A DNA stretch of 64,000 nucleotides. Source: Termitidicoccus mucosus (lineage in GTDB: Bacteria > Verrucomicrobiota > Verrucomicrobiia > Opitutales > Opitutaceae). The DNA lies in NCBI RefSeq assembly GCF_038725785.1, contig NZ_CP109796.1, positions 2,604,001 to 2,668,000 of the forward strand, written 5' to 3'. The translations under genes and the position numbers were made by a program. Below are positions 1-8,800 of the stretch, piece after piece; within the stretch, counting starts at the first letter, position 1; each line of letters starts with the position of its first letter. Below the pieces are notes generated by a model. That model did not search any database. It had not been told where the DNA came from and was given only the letters and a program-made list of their open reading frames with translations.

Positions 1-157
1 AATATAATCTATGCTGGCACAAGCCGCCGCAACACAGGCGGACAGGTGACAATGGCGGCCCGCAAGCCGTCCTTTTCCCTGCCCCCGATGGGCGGCCCCG
101 CCCCCGGATCGAGGGCATCCGCTCGCCCGGCGCCGCATCTGACGCGCGGCAGGCTCT

Positions 158-826
158 TCACGGCCGCCCGTTATCCATCTCCACGCGCATCTCGCGGCCG
201 GTTATCGTCACGCGCAAGATTTTCTGCCACAAATCCATCCCCGCACCGGGGATGGCCTGGCGTCCCACCATCCGCGCCATCAGCAGTTGTATCGCCCACG
301 GGACACGGTGCAGCGGAAACGCCCCCACCCAAACTTCGTCCGGCGCATACATCACCAGTCCGTCATCGCGCCTTGCAAATCCCCCCCTGGCCTGGATCAA
401 CACCGGCACACGGCGCGGGCCGGCCGCTACTCTCGACGGAAGCCCCACGCAAAGCGCGCCGTCCGCGATGCGAAAGTCGATGCCCTGCACCTCAACCCAC
501 TCGCTTCGCGCTCCGTGCGCCGGCAACGGCACTCCCACCGGTTCCCAGGCAAACCACAGGTTGAGCTCATCCTCGTTGAACACCACCTCGTGCACCGTGC
601 CATCGAAAAGCTGCTGGCGCTTCAGCATCCAGCGCACTCCCTTTGCCCGGTCGCGCGAACCGGTCACATAATAAACCCGCCCCGCCTCGCGCCCGGAAAA
701 CGCCGGAGGTGTCGCGACGATTTCCACCGGCCTGAACACCAGGCAGGCCGCCGCGAGCAATGCGCCCAGCGGCACGGCAGCCAGCGCGCACACGAGCGAC
801 TCGCATCGTGATGGCGTGGTTTTCAC
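158..826 (-). CDS. hypothetical exported or membrane-anchored protein
   Basis: The product is 222 residues with a GTG start. The N-terminus has one hydrophobic segment (about residues 10-32), which suggests a signal peptide or single membrane anchor. The rest is a soluble, mostly beta-rich domain with no motif I recognise. The reading frame is intact and its codon use matches its neighbours. The next gene on the same strand (fmdB-like) lies 97 bases upstream, so the two could share a transcript. Function is unknown; an extracytoplasmic location is inferred only from the hydrophobic N-terminus. Confidence 0.6.
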   Translation of the reverse strand: MKTTPSRCESLVCALAAVPLGALLAAACLVFRPVEIVATPPAFSGREAGRVYYVTGSRDRAKGVRWMLKRQQLFDGTVHEVVFNEDELNLWFAWEPVGVPLPAHGARSEWVEVQGIDFRIADGALCVGLPSRVAAGPRRVPVLIQARGGFARRDDGLVMYAPDEVWVGAFPLHRVPWAIQLLMARMVGRQAIPGAGMDLWQKILRVTITGREMRVEMDNGRP

Positions 827-923
827 GCGACGGCCTCCTCATGCACCCCGGCCATGCAGCCGCGCCGTGGATACGGACGGAATCCCCGCGCTTCTTTTTT
901 ATCGCATTTTCCGCTCCGAAGCA

Positions 924-1253
924 TCATCCGGCCTGCTTTGCTCCATCCGATTTCGCCGCCCCGGAATTGCTTTTGGCCGGTGCGGTCGAAGCCGCCTTCC
1001 CGTCGCCCGTGCTTTTTTCCCCGGATGGGGTCGATGGCGCGGCCCCGTCTTTCTCCTTCGTCCCGCTTTTGCGCTTGTAGTCGGTCTCGTAGAATCCGGT
1101 CCCCTTGAAAAGCAACCCCGCGCCGGTCCCGATGAGACGTTTCACCCGGCCCTTTTTGCATTTTGGGCATTTGGTGAGCGGCTTGTCCTTCATCGATTGA
1201 AAGACCTCGAATTCGTGGCCGCATTTGGTGCAGACATAATCGTATGTTGGCAT
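924..1253 (-). CDS. FmdB-family zinc-ribbon protein
   Basis: The product is a 109-residue protein. It opens with MPTYDYVCTKCGHEFEVFQS and a second CPKC pair near residue 34, together a CxxC...CxxC zinc ribbon typical of the FmdB/CxxC_CxxC_SSSS family. The ribbon is followed by a conserved stretch ending in GTGFYETDYK, then a low-complexity Lys/Ala/Ser tail. The start is well supported: a GAGGGAAA ribosome-binding site sits eight bases upstream. FmdB proteins are named from formamidase operons and are described as putative regulators, but their biochemical role is unsettled. No amidase gene is near. Confidence 0.88.
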   Translation of the reverse strand: MPTYDYVCTKCGHEFEVFQSMKDKPLTKCPKCKKGRVKRLIGTGAGLLFKGTGFYETDYKRKSGTKEKDGAAPSTPSGEKSTGDGKAASTAPAKSNSGAAKSDGAKQAG

Positions 1254-1369
1254 AAGAAATTTCCCTCAAAAAACCCGGCGCGCGCCAAACACAATCTTTC
1301 TCTTCATCCTTCCTTCCTGCCCGGCATCACCACGGGCGGCACGCAAGCCCGCCATCCTGGCGCAACCCC

Positions 1370-1990
1370 CTATCGCCGCTGCGCCACCGAAGCCGCGCCC
1401 GGGCGGTGCGCCTCCTCGATGCTGCGGAAAAACGCCGCGAAGAAACTCCATCCCGCCGCCAGCGCCACGAACAAAGTCAGCGTCATCAACGGATACACCG
1501 CCGTGATGAAACCCACCATCGCGAAACTCGGCACGAAAAACCGCGCCTTGCTCGACCGCAGCATCGCCACCAGCACGCGCCAGCGAAACGCGTCGCGGTA
1601 TTCCTCGCGTTTTTGGTATTGGTAGATGCCCGCCGCCGTGAGCGGCGCGGCCAGCATCACCGCCGGCACCATCGGCAGATAGACAAACACCCCGTAGTTC
1701 AGCCAGCGCAGCGGCCACGTGAGCGCCCACCCCAGCGCCAGCGGCACCAGCCCCAGCACGGTGAAAATCACAAACGCGGCCACGCCGTTCACGAACAGCC
1801 GCCGCCACTCCTCCCACTCGGGAAACTCCAAGCGTCCGCCCGTGCGCGCCCGCGCGATGAGGTCATACAGATACCCAAAGGCAAAAAAATGCGCCACCGG
1901 CACCGCCAGCAGCAGCGCCCCCACCAGGCAGCGCGCGAACCATGATGATCCCGTAAAGAGGCGTTTGCAAATTTGCTCAAGCGTCGGCAT
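1370..1990 (-). CDS. DUF4013-like polytopic membrane protein
   Basis: The product is 206 residues with about four or five hydrophobic segments (around residues 20-45, 68-95, 100-125 and 155-190). The pattern resembles DUF4013-type proteins: a charged N-terminal amphipathic helix (EQICKRLF), then paired membrane helices with a central KREEYRDAFRW cytoplasmic loop. No catalytic motif is visible. The gene is divergent from the polyprenyl synthase, with only six bases between the two start codons. Each promoter must therefore lie inside the other gene or one start is misplaced. Function unknown. Confidence 0.65.
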   Translation of the reverse strand: MPTLEQICKRLFTGSSWFARCLVGALLLAVPVAHFFAFGYLYDLIARARTGGRLEFPEWEEWRRLFVNGVAAFVIFTVLGLVPLALGWALTWPLRWLNYGVFVYLPMVPAVMLAAPLTAAGIYQYQKREEYRDAFRWRVLVAMLRSSKARFFVPSFAMVGFITAVYPLMTLTLFVALAAGWSFFAAFFRSIEEAHRPGAASVAQRR

Positions 1991-1996
1991 TGATTC

Positions 1997-2926
1997 GTGA
2001 AAATGAAAGCTTCCCCCAAAGTAGGCAATGCGCCGCCCGGTTTCTCAACCAAATTAAACGACCTCGTCGCGCTGGCCGAAAAAGCCATCGACGGCCTCCT
2101 GCCGCGCGCCGACGCCCGTCCGCCGCGCATCCATGAAGCCATGCGCTACTCCATGCAGGCCGGCGGCAAACGCCTGCGTCCCGTCCTGCTCCTCGCCGCC
2201 GCCCGCCTGCGCGGCGCCGCCTTGCACGATCCGCTTCCCGCCGCCGTCGCCATCGAATGCGTGCACACCTACTCGCTCATCCACGACGATCTCCCGTGCA
2301 TGGACAACGACGACCTCCGCCGCGGCCGGCCCACCTGCCATCGCGCCTTCGACGAGGCCACCGCGCTTCTGGCCGGGGATGCCCTTCTCACGCATGCCTT
2401 CGTGCTCCTTTCCAGCCATTATCCCACCGATCCCGACCTCGCCCAAACCCTCGTCCGCGAACTCGCCGCCGCCAGTTCCAGCACCCGCCTCATCGGGGGC
2501 CAGATGGAAGACCTGCTCGCGGAAAAACAAACCACCGCGCCCGGCGGCGCGCAGCTTGAGTTCATCCATCTCAACAAAACCGCCGCCATGATTGAAGCCG
2601 CGCTCGTGATGGGCGGGCATTGCGGCGGCCTGCTGGCGAGCAACGAAATCGATGCCCTCCGCGACTTCGGACGCGACCTCGGCCTCGCCTTTCAAATCGT
2701 GGACGACATCCTCGATGCCACCGCCGACACCGCCACGCTCGGCAAAACCGCCGGCAAGGATGCCCGTGCCGGCAAGGCCACCTTTGTCACCCTGCACGGC
2801 CTCGAAACCGCCCGCCAGCTCGCCGCCGGGCGCACGCAATCCGCCCTCGACACCTTGCGCCGTCTCCCCGGCGACACCGCTTTCCTGCGCGCGCTGGTGG
2901 AACACCTGCTGTCGCGGAAGAGCTGA
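1997..2926 (+). CDS. ispA: polyprenyl (farnesyl/geranylgeranyl) diphosphate synthase
   Basis: This trans-isoprenyl diphosphate synthase condenses IPP with allylic diphosphates. The first aspartate-rich motif, HDDLPCMDNDDLRRG, spans about residues 96-110 and has the two-residue insertion of bacterial IspA-type enzymes. The GGKRLRP substrate motif lies near residue 56 and the second motif DDILD near 236. Length (309) is normal. The start is GTG at 1997 or ATG two codons later; no clear ribosome site favours either. Product chain length cannot be read from sequence with certainty, so the symbol is by family. No other isoprenoid gene is adjacent. Confidence 0.88.
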   Translation: MKMKASPKVGNAPPGFSTKLNDLVALAEKAIDGLLPRADARPPRIHEAMRYSMQAGGKRLRPVLLLAAARLRGAALHDPLPAAVAIECVHTYSLIHDDLPCMDNDDLRRGRPTCHRAFDEATALLAGDALLTHAFVLLSSHYPTDPDLAQTLVRELAAASSSTRLIGGQMEDLLAEKQTTAPGGAQLEFIHLNKTAAMIEAALVMGGHCGGLLASNEIDALRDFGRDLGLAFQIVDDILDATADTATLGKTAGKDARAGKATFVTLHGLETARQLAAGRTQSALDTLRRLPGDTAFLRALVEHLLSRKS

Positions 2927-3081
2927 TGCCAGGGCCTTTGAGGGCAAGTCGCAGCCGCTTTGTTTGGCCTAAAATAGGCCCGGGTTCGCTGGCAATGTAA
3001 CCCATTAGCCTGCATTGTGTCAGTGCTTGTCGCCACACCGTTTTAGTGCGGCGGAGGACGTGTGGTGTTCAGCCCCCCCCC

Positions 3082-3114
3082 AAAAAAAACGCCGCGGCGG
3101 CGGGACGCGGCGTT
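3082..3114 (-). terminator. Rho-independent terminator after ilvC
   Basis: On the minus strand a 9-bp GC-rich stem (AACGCCGCG with CGCGGCGTT, loop 9 bases) is followed directly by eight T residues. It lies 47 bases past the ilvC stop codon and reads in the ilvC direction, so it probably ends the tRNA-Val/ilvN/ilvC transcript. Confidence 0.85.
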
Positions 3115-3160
3115 CGGGGGAAGATTGAGCCTTCCCGGTGATTGTGCGGTGAAGGCCGGC

Positions 3161-4186
3161 TCAGTAGGCCGCTTGCACGCCCTTGATGTTTTTCTTGGAC
3201 ATCCAAGGCATCATGCTGCGCAGGCGGGCGCCGGTTTTCTCGATGGAGTGTTTCTGGCCGGCGGCGAGAAGCTTGTGGTAGTTCTTCAGGCCGCCCTTGT
3301 ATTCGGCCACCCACTGCTTCACGAATTTGCCGGTCTGGATTTCCTTGAGGATCTTCTTCATCTCGGCCTTGACCTTCGCGTTGATGACGCGCGGGCCGCG
3401 GGTGATGTCGCCGTACTTGGCGGTCTCCGAGATCGAGAAGCGCATGCCGGCGATGCCGGATTCATACATGAGGTCGCAGATGAGCTTCAACTCGTGGAGG
3501 CACTCGAAGTAGGCCATCTCGGGCTGGTAGCCGGCCTCGACCAAGGTCTCGTAGCCGGCCTGCACGAGCGCGCTGGCTCCGCCACAGAGGACGGCCTGCT
3601 CGCCGAAAAGGTCGGTCTCGGTTTCCTCCTTGAAGGAGGTCTGGAGCACGCCGGCGCGGGTGGAGCCGATGCCTTTCGCCCAGGCGAGCGCGGTTTTCTT
3701 GGCTTTTTTGGACTTGTCCTGCGCGACCGCGATGAGCGCCGGCATGCCTTTGCCCTCGGTGTAGAGGCGGCGGACCATGTGGCCGGGGCCTTTCGGCGCG
3801 ACCATGATGCAATCGACATCGGGGGGCAGCTTGATGAGGCCGAAGTGGATGGCGAGACCGTGGCTGAACACGAGGGTCTTGCCCTTGGTGAGGTTGGGCG
3901 CGATGTCCTTCGTGTAAACATCGGCCTGTTTCATGTCGGGAAGGCCGACCATGATGACGTCGGCTTCGCGGACGGCGTCGGCGGTGTCGAGCACCTTGAA
4001 GCCGTGTTGTTCGGCGACGGCGCGCGACTGGCTGCCGGGGTAGAGGCCGATGATGACCTTCACGCCGGAATCCTTAAGGTTGAGCGCGTGCGCGTGACCT
4101 TGCGAACCGTAGCCGAGGACGGCGACGGTTTTGTTCTGGAACACGCCGAGATCGGCGTCTTTGTCAGTGTATACTTTGGCGGGCAT
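3161..4186 (-). CDS. ilvC: ketol-acid reductoisomerase, class I
   Basis: This NADPH- and Mg-dependent enzyme isomerises and reduces acetolactate/acetohydroxybutyrate for valine, leucine and isoleucine synthesis. The Rossmann motif [14 protein letters not shown] lies at residues 24-37. The metal-binding acidic residues of the knotted C-terminal domain are visible as ETDLFGEQ and [11 protein letters not shown]. At 341 residues it is the short class I form. It follows ilvN on the same strand after 109 bases and precedes a strong terminator, so it is the last gene of that unit. Confidence 0.97.
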   Translation of the reverse strand: MPAKVYTDKDADLGVFQNKTVAVLGYGSQGHAHALNLKDSGVKVIIGLYPGSQSRAVAEQHGFKVLDTADAVREADVIMVGLPDMKQADVYTKDIAPNLTKGKTLVFSHGLAIHFGLIKLPPDVDCIMVAPKGPGHMVRRLYTEGKGMPALIAVAQDKSKKAKKTALAWAKGIGSTRAGVLQTSFKEETETDLFGEQAVLCGGASALVQAGYETLVEAGYQPEMAYFECLHELKLICDLMYESGIAGMRFSISETAKYGDITRGPRVINAKVKAEMKKILKEIQTGKFVKQWVAEYKGGLKNYHKLLAAGQKHSIEKTGARLRSMMPWMSKKNIKGVQAAY

Positions 4187-4193
4187 GGTGAGA

Positions 4194-4290
4194 AATTAAG
4201 AATCAGGAATTAAAAGTTGGGAATTATTTAAGGCAGCCGGACTGTTTTTGTCACTTGTTACTTATTACTTGTCACTTCGCGCGCGAAGCG
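4194..4290. repeat. two heptamer arrays between ilvN and ilvC
   Basis: Five 7-base units fill 4194-4228 (AATTAAG, AATCAGG, AATTAAA, AGTTGGG, AATTATT). Four more fill 4250-4277 (GTCACTT, GTTACTT, ATTACTT, GTCACTT). A GC-rich palindrome made of GCGCG words follows at about 4279-4294 and abuts the ilvN stop codon. The period is 7 in both arrays although the words differ, and the same design recurs across the window. Confidence 0.8.
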
Positions 4291-4295
4291 CGCGT

Positions 4296-4766
4296 TCAGC
4301 GGATGAGCGCGAGCATGCCGGTGCGGGTGAGCTCAATGATGCCGAAATCCTCGAGCAGGCCGATAAACGCGGTGACCTTGGCTTCGTCGCCGGTGAGCTC
4401 GACAATGGCGTCGGTGCGGCCGACGTTGACGATTTTGGCGCGGAAAATATCGCAAATCTGCATGATTTCGGAACGCGTCCGGCGGGTGGCTTTCACCTTG
4501 GCAAGGACGAGTTCGCGCTGCACGGCCTGGTTTTCCTTGAAATCGATGATATCGACCACGTTGACCAGTTTGCGCAGTTGCTTGATGACCATGTCGAGCG
4601 CGGCGTCGTCGCCCTTGAGCACGACGGTGATGCGCGAGAGCGCGGTGTCGTGCGTGGGGGCGACGTTGAGGCTGTCGATGTTGAAGCCGCGGCCGCTGAA
4701 CATGCCGGAAACGCGCGCGAGGACGCCGAACTTGTTCTCAACGAGGACGGAAAGCGTGTGTCGCAT
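4296..4766 (-). CDS. ilvN: acetolactate synthase small (regulatory) subunit
   Basis: The product is a 156-residue protein starting MRHTLSVLVENKFGVLARVSG, the ACT domain that binds the valine feedback inhibitor, followed by the C-terminal ALS_ss domain. Known family members activate the large catalytic subunit and make it valine-sensitive. The large subunit (ilvB) is not next to it; it must be elsewhere or upstream beyond the tRNA. The ATG at 4764-4766 was chosen because family proteins begin exactly here; longer versions of the frame run through the tRNA gene. The gene sits 46 bases after a tRNA-Val and before ilvC. Confidence 0.95.
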   Translation of the reverse strand: MRHTLSVLVENKFGVLARVSGMFSGRGFNIDSLNVAPTHDTALSRITVVLKGDDAALDMVIKQLRKLVNVVDIIDFKENQAVQRELVLAKVKATRRTRSEIMQICDIFRAKIVNVGRTDAIVELTGDEAKVTAFIGLLEDFGIIELTRTGMLALIR

Positions 4767-4812
4767 GGTGGTGTGCTGTGGTTTGTAGTTGAAAAACAGA
4801 TACTCGCGCGGC

Positions 4813-4889
4813 TGGTGGACGCCGAGGGATTCGAACCCCCGACCCTCTCGGTGTAAACGAGATGCTCTAACCAACTGAGCTAGGCGTCC
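4813..4889 (-). tRNA. tRNA-Val (UAC anticodon)
   Basis: The 77-nt cloverleaf includes an encoded CCA end. The acceptor stem is GGACGCC paired with GGCGTCC, the D-arm contains AGCTCAGTTGGTTAGAGC, and the T-arm contains GGTTCGAATCC. The anticodon loop reads TTTACAC, giving anticodon UAC for valine. It lies immediately upstream of ilvN on the same strand, with 46 bases between the tRNA 3' end and the ilvN start. Confidence 0.96.
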
Positions 4890-4991
4890 AAGGCTGGCGC
4901 AAGCGGTTAGATAAACCCGTCGCGGAGCGGGGAGACAAGGATTTATTCGGCGGCGAAGGGGTCCGGCGGCGACTGGCGGGCCGCCAAAAAT

Positions 4992-5066
4992 CTTTCTCGT
5001 TCTCGCCCTCTTTCTCGTTCTCTTTGTCTGGCGCCTGATAAATTTCCGACAAAGACAGAGAGAATG
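4992..5066. repeat. hexamer-period array upstream of the ROK gene
   Basis: Degenerate 6-base units built on TTCTCG/TTCTCT run from about 4992 to 5028. A short inverted partner (GACAAAG with AGAGAGAA) lies just before the ROK start codon. It belongs to the same family as the arrays at 21424, 30462 and 60810. It occupies much of the 174-base gap between the tRNA and the ROK gene. Confidence 0.65.
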
Positions 5067-6194
5067 ATGAAGAAAAGCCCCATGAGCACAAAACATGACC
5101 GACGGATCGTGATGACACTGGATGCGGGAGGCACCAGCTTCCGCTTCAGCGCGATGCGCAATTATAAATCGCTCACCCAGACGGTGACCCTGCCCTCGCA
5201 AGGGCATGATTTGAAGGCCTGCCTGGGCAACATCATCGAGGGATTTTCGCGCGTGAAAGCCCAATGTCCCGAGCCGCCGCAGGCCATCAGTTTCGCGTTT
5301 CCCGGCCCGGCGGATTATCCCAGGGGGATCATCGGCGACCTGGGCAACCTGCCGTGCTTCCGGGGCGGCGTGGCCCTCGGGCCGATGCTGGAGCAGAAGT
5401 TCAAGGTGCCGGTGCTCATCAACAACGACGGCGACCTGTTCGTCCACGGCGAGGCCATCGCGGGATTCCTGCCGTATGTGAACGGCCTGCTGAAAAAGGC
5501 GGGCAGCCCGAAACGCTACCAGAACCTCTTTGGCGTGACCTTGGGCACGGGCTTCGGCGGCGGCCTGACGCACGGCGGCGAACTGTTCCTCGGCGACAAC
5601 TCCATCGGCTTCGAGGTCTGGTTGCTGCGCAACAAACTCGTCCCCGCGACCAATGCCGAGGAGGGCGCCTGCATCCGTGCGGTGCGCCGCGTCTTCGCCC
5701 GCGAGGCCGGCATCCCGTTCGAAAACGCCCCCGACCCGAAGGAAATCGAGGCCATCGCGCGCGACAGGAAACACCCGCAGGGCCAGGCGGCGCTGAATGC
5801 CTACCGGCGGCTCGGCGAGGTGGTGGGCGACGCCATGGGAGAGGCGCTCACGCTCGTGGACGGGCTGGCCGTGATCGGCGGCGGTTTGTCCAAGGCCTGG
5901 CCGTTGTTCCTGCCGTCGGTCGTGGCGGAATTGAACAGCGTTTTCGCCAATCCCGACGGGAAAAAATTCCACCGGCTCGCCTCGGAGGCTTTCAACCTGG
6001 AGGATGCCGCGCAGCAGAGGAAATTCATCAAGGGCCGTCCGCGCGAGATAACGGTGCCCGGCTCGCGAAAAAAAATCAGCTACGACGCCCTCCGCCGGGT
6101 CGGCGTGGGCATATCGCGCCTGGGCACCAGCGAGGCCGTGGCCGTGGGAGCCTATGCGTTCGCGCTGCGAAAACTGGACGAGGGAGGAAAGTAG
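5064..6194 (+). CDS. ROK-family sugar kinase-like protein
   Basis: The product is a 376-residue member of the ROK/ASKHA kinase family. It shows the phosphate-binding motif DAGGTSFRF (residues 20-28), a catalytic-type INNDGD near 120, the LGTGFGGG motif, and a C-terminal AVIGGGLSK adenosine motif. The ROK zinc signature (CxCGxxGCxE) is absent; the corresponding region reads NSIGFEVWLLRNKL. The protein may phosphorylate a hexose such as glucose, but the substrate cannot be told. The start is ATG at 5064 or, equally possible, ATG at 5082 preceded by GAAGAAAAG. Confidence 0.85.
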   Translation: MMKKSPMSTKHDRRIVMTLDAGGTSFRFSAMRNYKSLTQTVTLPSQGHDLKACLGNIIEGFSRVKAQCPEPPQAISFAFPGPADYPRGIIGDLGNLPCFRGGVALGPMLEQKFKVPVLINNDGDLFVHGEAIAGFLPYVNGLLKKAGSPKRYQNLFGVTLGTGFGGGLTHGGELFLGDNSIGFEVWLLRNKLVPATNAEEGACIRAVRRVFAREAGIPFENAPDPKEIEAIARDRKHPQGQAALNAYRRLGEVVGDAMGEALTLVDGLAVIGGGLSKAWPLFLPSVVAELNSVFANPDGKKFHRLASEAFNLEDAAQQRKFIKGRPREITVPGSRKKISYDALRRVGVGISRLGTSEAVAVGAYAFALRKLDEGGK

Positions 6195-6233
6195 AAAGTA
6201 AGTGTTTTCATTTAACATTGGCGCGGCAGCGCC

Positions 6234-6288
6234 GGTAGGGCGAAGCCTCCGGCTGAGCCGCGGCTCGGCGGGGACGCCTCGCCCTACC
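6234..6288. repeat. imperfect palindrome of the GGTAGGGCGAGGC type
   Basis: Two arms (6234-6260 and 6261-6288) are inverted copies beginning GGTAGGGCGA and ending TCGCCCTACC. The right arm matches the arm of the perfect 37-bp element at 30553-30637, so this is a second, decayed copy of the same dispersed element. It lies between the convergent ROK and priA genes. Confidence 0.8.
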
Positions 6289-6321
6289 TTTTGGGCCAAG
6301 GTTGAGAGAAAATACTATATT

Positions 6322-6374
6322 AAGTGGCAAGTGATAGGAACTGTATCCGTCATCTTGATACTTGCCACTTCACA
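6322..6374. repeat. inverted heptamer arrays at the priA 3' end
   Basis: Units AAGTGGC and AAGTGAT (6322-6335) face CTTGATA, CTTGCCA and CTTCACA (6354-6374), all with period 7. The right array includes the priA stop codon itself. Confidence 0.65.
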
Positions 6375-8607
6375 TCAGGCTCACCGGGTCCACATCCATG
6401 ACCTGGACAATGTCCTCGGGCCAGGGAAACCCGGCCCGGAGGCGGGCCAGGTCGGCCACGACCTTGGTGACGGCGGCGGTGAAATACCAGAGCTGGTAGC
6501 GGTATTCGTCCTTGATCTTTTCGATCGGCGACGGAGACGGGCCGCGCAGTTCGACGCGGTTGCCCAGCTCGCGTTCGACGAGGCGGGCCCATTGCTCGGC
6601 GAAGAATTGCAGTTTCTCCGGATTCGGTCCGCGGAAGAGATGGTGGATGAGGTGCCGATACGGCGGGTAGCGAAAGTCGCGCCTCATTTTCAGCTCGCTC
6701 GCGGCGAAACCGGCGAAATCGGCGTGGCGGGAGAACTGGATGGACTCGGCCTGCGGCGTGAAGGTCTGCACCACGACCTCGCCGGCGCGGTCCCCGCGGC
6801 CGGCGCGGCCCGCGACCTGCACGAGGAGCTGGAAGGTGCGCTCGTTGGCGCGGAAATCGGGGATGTGCATCGAGATGTCCGCGTCGATGAGGCCGACGAG
6901 CGTGACATTGGGAAAATCGAGCCCCTTGCCGATCATCTGCGTGCCCACGAGGATGTCGATCTTGCCGGCGCGGAACTGCGCGAGCACCTCGCGGAAGCGG
7001 TTCTTGCGCGACATGGTGTCCGTATCCATGCGTTCGATACGCGCGCGCGGGAGCACGCGGCGCACGGCCTCCTCGACGCGCTGGGTGCCGAGGCCGCGCC
7101 AGCGGATTTTGGGCGAGCCGCACTTGGGACAGCGCGCGGGCGCGGGGCGCTCGGCGCCGCAAAGGTGGCAGCGCAGGCGCTCGTCGGCGCGGTGGTAGGT
7201 CATCGCGATGCTGCAATGCTCGCACTCCTCGACGTGGCCGCACTCGGTGCAGAGCATGCTCGACGAGTAACCGCGGCGGTTGATGAAGAGGATGGTCTGC
7301 TCGCGGCGCTCGAAGCGGGCCTGCATGGCGTTGACCAGGCGGCGGGAAAGCGTGGTGAGGCCGCGCGAGCTCATGACCTCGATGCGCATGTCCACGATGT
7401 CGATGTCGGGGAGGCGGCGGTCGTCGATGCGCTGGGTGAGCTGGAGAAGGGCGTATTTGCCGGCCTCGGCGTTGGCGAAGGATTCGAGCGAGGGTGTGGC
7501 GGAGCCGAGCAGGCAGAGCGCGTCCGCGAGCTTGGCGCGCATGACGGCCACGTCGCGCCCGTGGTAGCGCGGGGTCTCGTCCTGCTTGTAGGCGGGCTCG
7601 TGCTCTTCGTCCACGACGATGAGGCGCAGGTTTTGCACGGGCGCAAAAACGGCGGAGCGGGCGCCGACCACCACGCGGGTTTCGCCGGTGGCGAGCGCGA
7701 GCCAGCCGTCGAGCCGTTCGCCTTCGCTCAGGTGGCTGTGCCAGACCACGGCGCGATGGCCGGGCGCGATGGCCTCGAGGCGTCCTCGCAGGCGCGCGAC
7801 GGTTTGCGGGGTGAGCGCGACCTCGGGCACGAGAAAAATCACGCCGCCGCCGGCCGCGAGCGCCTCGTGGACGGCGTGCAGGTAAACCTCGGTCTTGCCC
7901 GAGCCGGTGACGCCGTGGAGCAGCGTGACGCCGAAGCGGGCCGCGTGCAGCGAGGCCGCGAGCGCATCGGTGGCGGCGCGCTGCTCGGGGTTGAGCGCGG
8001 GCGGCTGCGTGGCGACGAGTTCGCCGGTGGACCAGTCGTCGGCGTAGGCGACGCGCTCGATGCGGCGGATTTCCTCGCGGATGACGCCGCGTTTCACGAG
8101 CGCGGCTGCGGTGGCGGCGGTGATGCCAAGGCGCGCGAGGACGAGGGATTTTTTCTGGGGTTTGAACTGCTGCGCGAGAAAGGCGTAGAGCTTCGCCTGC
8201 TGCGGCGCGCGGCGGTTGAGGGTTTCGAGTTCGTCGATGCCGAGCGGGCGCGCGAGGGCGAGGAGTTTTTCCTGTTTCAAACCGGCGCCATTGCGCACGG
8301 CGGCGGGGAGCATGGCCTCGATGATGGTGTCGATGCCGCACGCGTAATAGGCGGCCATCCAGCGCGCGAGGCCGAGCAGGTCGCCGGTCAGCGCGGGAAA
8401 GGGGTGGACGAGCTGGGCGACGTTTTTGAGCCGCTCCAGCGGGAAATCGCGCGGCGGGCCGATCTCGCCGACGATGCCGAGGTGCAGGCGGTTGACGACG
8501 GGCACGCGGACGAGCGAGCCGACCTGCATGTGCGCGCGAAGCGACTCCGGCACGCGGTAGTGCAGGAGCTTGTCGAAGCCGGCGAGTGGATGGACGCCCA
8601 CAAACAT
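6370..8607 (-). CDS. priA: primosomal replication-restart helicase PriA
   Basis: This 3'-5' superfamily 2 helicase reloads the replisome at abandoned forks. The order is an N-terminal DNA-binding domain (MFVGVHPLAGFDKLLHYRVP), Walker A HGVTGSGKT, Walker B VVDEEH, the zinc cluster with CTECGHVEECEHC and CHLCGAERPAPARCPKCG, then the helicase C-terminal motifs QMIGKGLDFP and QVAGRAGRG. With the ATG at 8607 the protein is 745 residues, close to the family norm. An in-frame ATG at 8631 is possible, but the family aligns from the later one. It is transcribed away from the Fur-family gene. Confidence 0.95.
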   Translation of the reverse strand: MFVGVHPLAGFDKLLHYRVPESLRAHMQVGSLVRVPVVNRLHLGIVGEIGPPRDFPLERLKNVAQLVHPFPALTGDLLGLARWMAAYYACGIDTIIEAMLPAAVRNGAGLKQEKLLALARPLGIDELETLNRRAPQQAKLYAFLAQQFKPQKKSLVLARLGITAATAAALVKRGVIREEIRRIERVAYADDWSTGELVATQPPALNPEQRAATDALAASLHAARFGVTLLHGVTGSGKTEVYLHAVHEALAAGGGVIFLVPEVALTPQTVARLRGRLEAIAPGHRAVVWHSHLSEGERLDGWLALATGETRVVVGARSAVFAPVQNLRLIVVDEEHEPAYKQDETPRYHGRDVAVMRAKLADALCLLGSATPSLESFANAEAGKYALLQLTQRIDDRRLPDIDIVDMRIEVMSSRGLTTLSRRLVNAMQARFERREQTILFINRRGYSSSMLCTECGHVEECEHCSIAMTYHRADERLRCHLCGAERPAPARCPKCGSPKIRWRGLGTQRVEEAVRRVLPRARIERMDTDTMSRKNRFREVLAQFRAGKIDILVGTQMIGKGLDFPNVTLVGLIDADISMHIPDFRANERTFQLLVQVAGRAGRGDRAGEVVVQTFTPQAESIQFSRHADFAGFAASELKMRRDFRYPPYRHLIHHLFRGPNPEKLQFFAEQWARLVERELGNRVELRGPSPSPIEKIKDEYRYQLWYFTAAVTKVVADLARLRAGFPWPEDIVQVMDVDPVSLM

Positions 8608-8800
8608 GATCGGAAAACGCGAGCCACCCATGACGCAACGCGCGGCGCATGGAAGCAAGGGCAACGTGCGCGAAGGCGCATTTGGATGATATTTGCATGC
8701 ATTATTGGCGTTTATCGCCGGTCTTCTAATTGAGAATAAATCGCGACTTTTTGAGATTACGACTCTTGACAGTTTTCGCGGCCCGGGGACAGTAAGTGCC

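Noticed and set aside
46-564. Plus-strand frame at the left edge
   Set aside because: Pro/Arg/Ala-rich shadow of the exported protein on the minus strand, with no motif.
4296-6299. 667-codon minus-strand frame spanning ilvN, the tRNA and the ROK gene
   Set aside because: It is a read-through of ilvN upstream across a tRNA and antisense to the ROK gene. Only the last 156 codons are ilvN.
6202-8733. 843-codon open frame on the plus strand opposite priA
   Set aside because: It is a high-GC antisense shadow of priA with Asp/Glu/Gly/Ala-rich nonsense sequence and no family motif; priA on the other strand has all helicase motifs.
8766-8794. TTGACA as a -35 box for the Fur-family gene
   Set aside because: No convincing -10 box lies at the right distance before the GTG start, so it was left out as a promoter.
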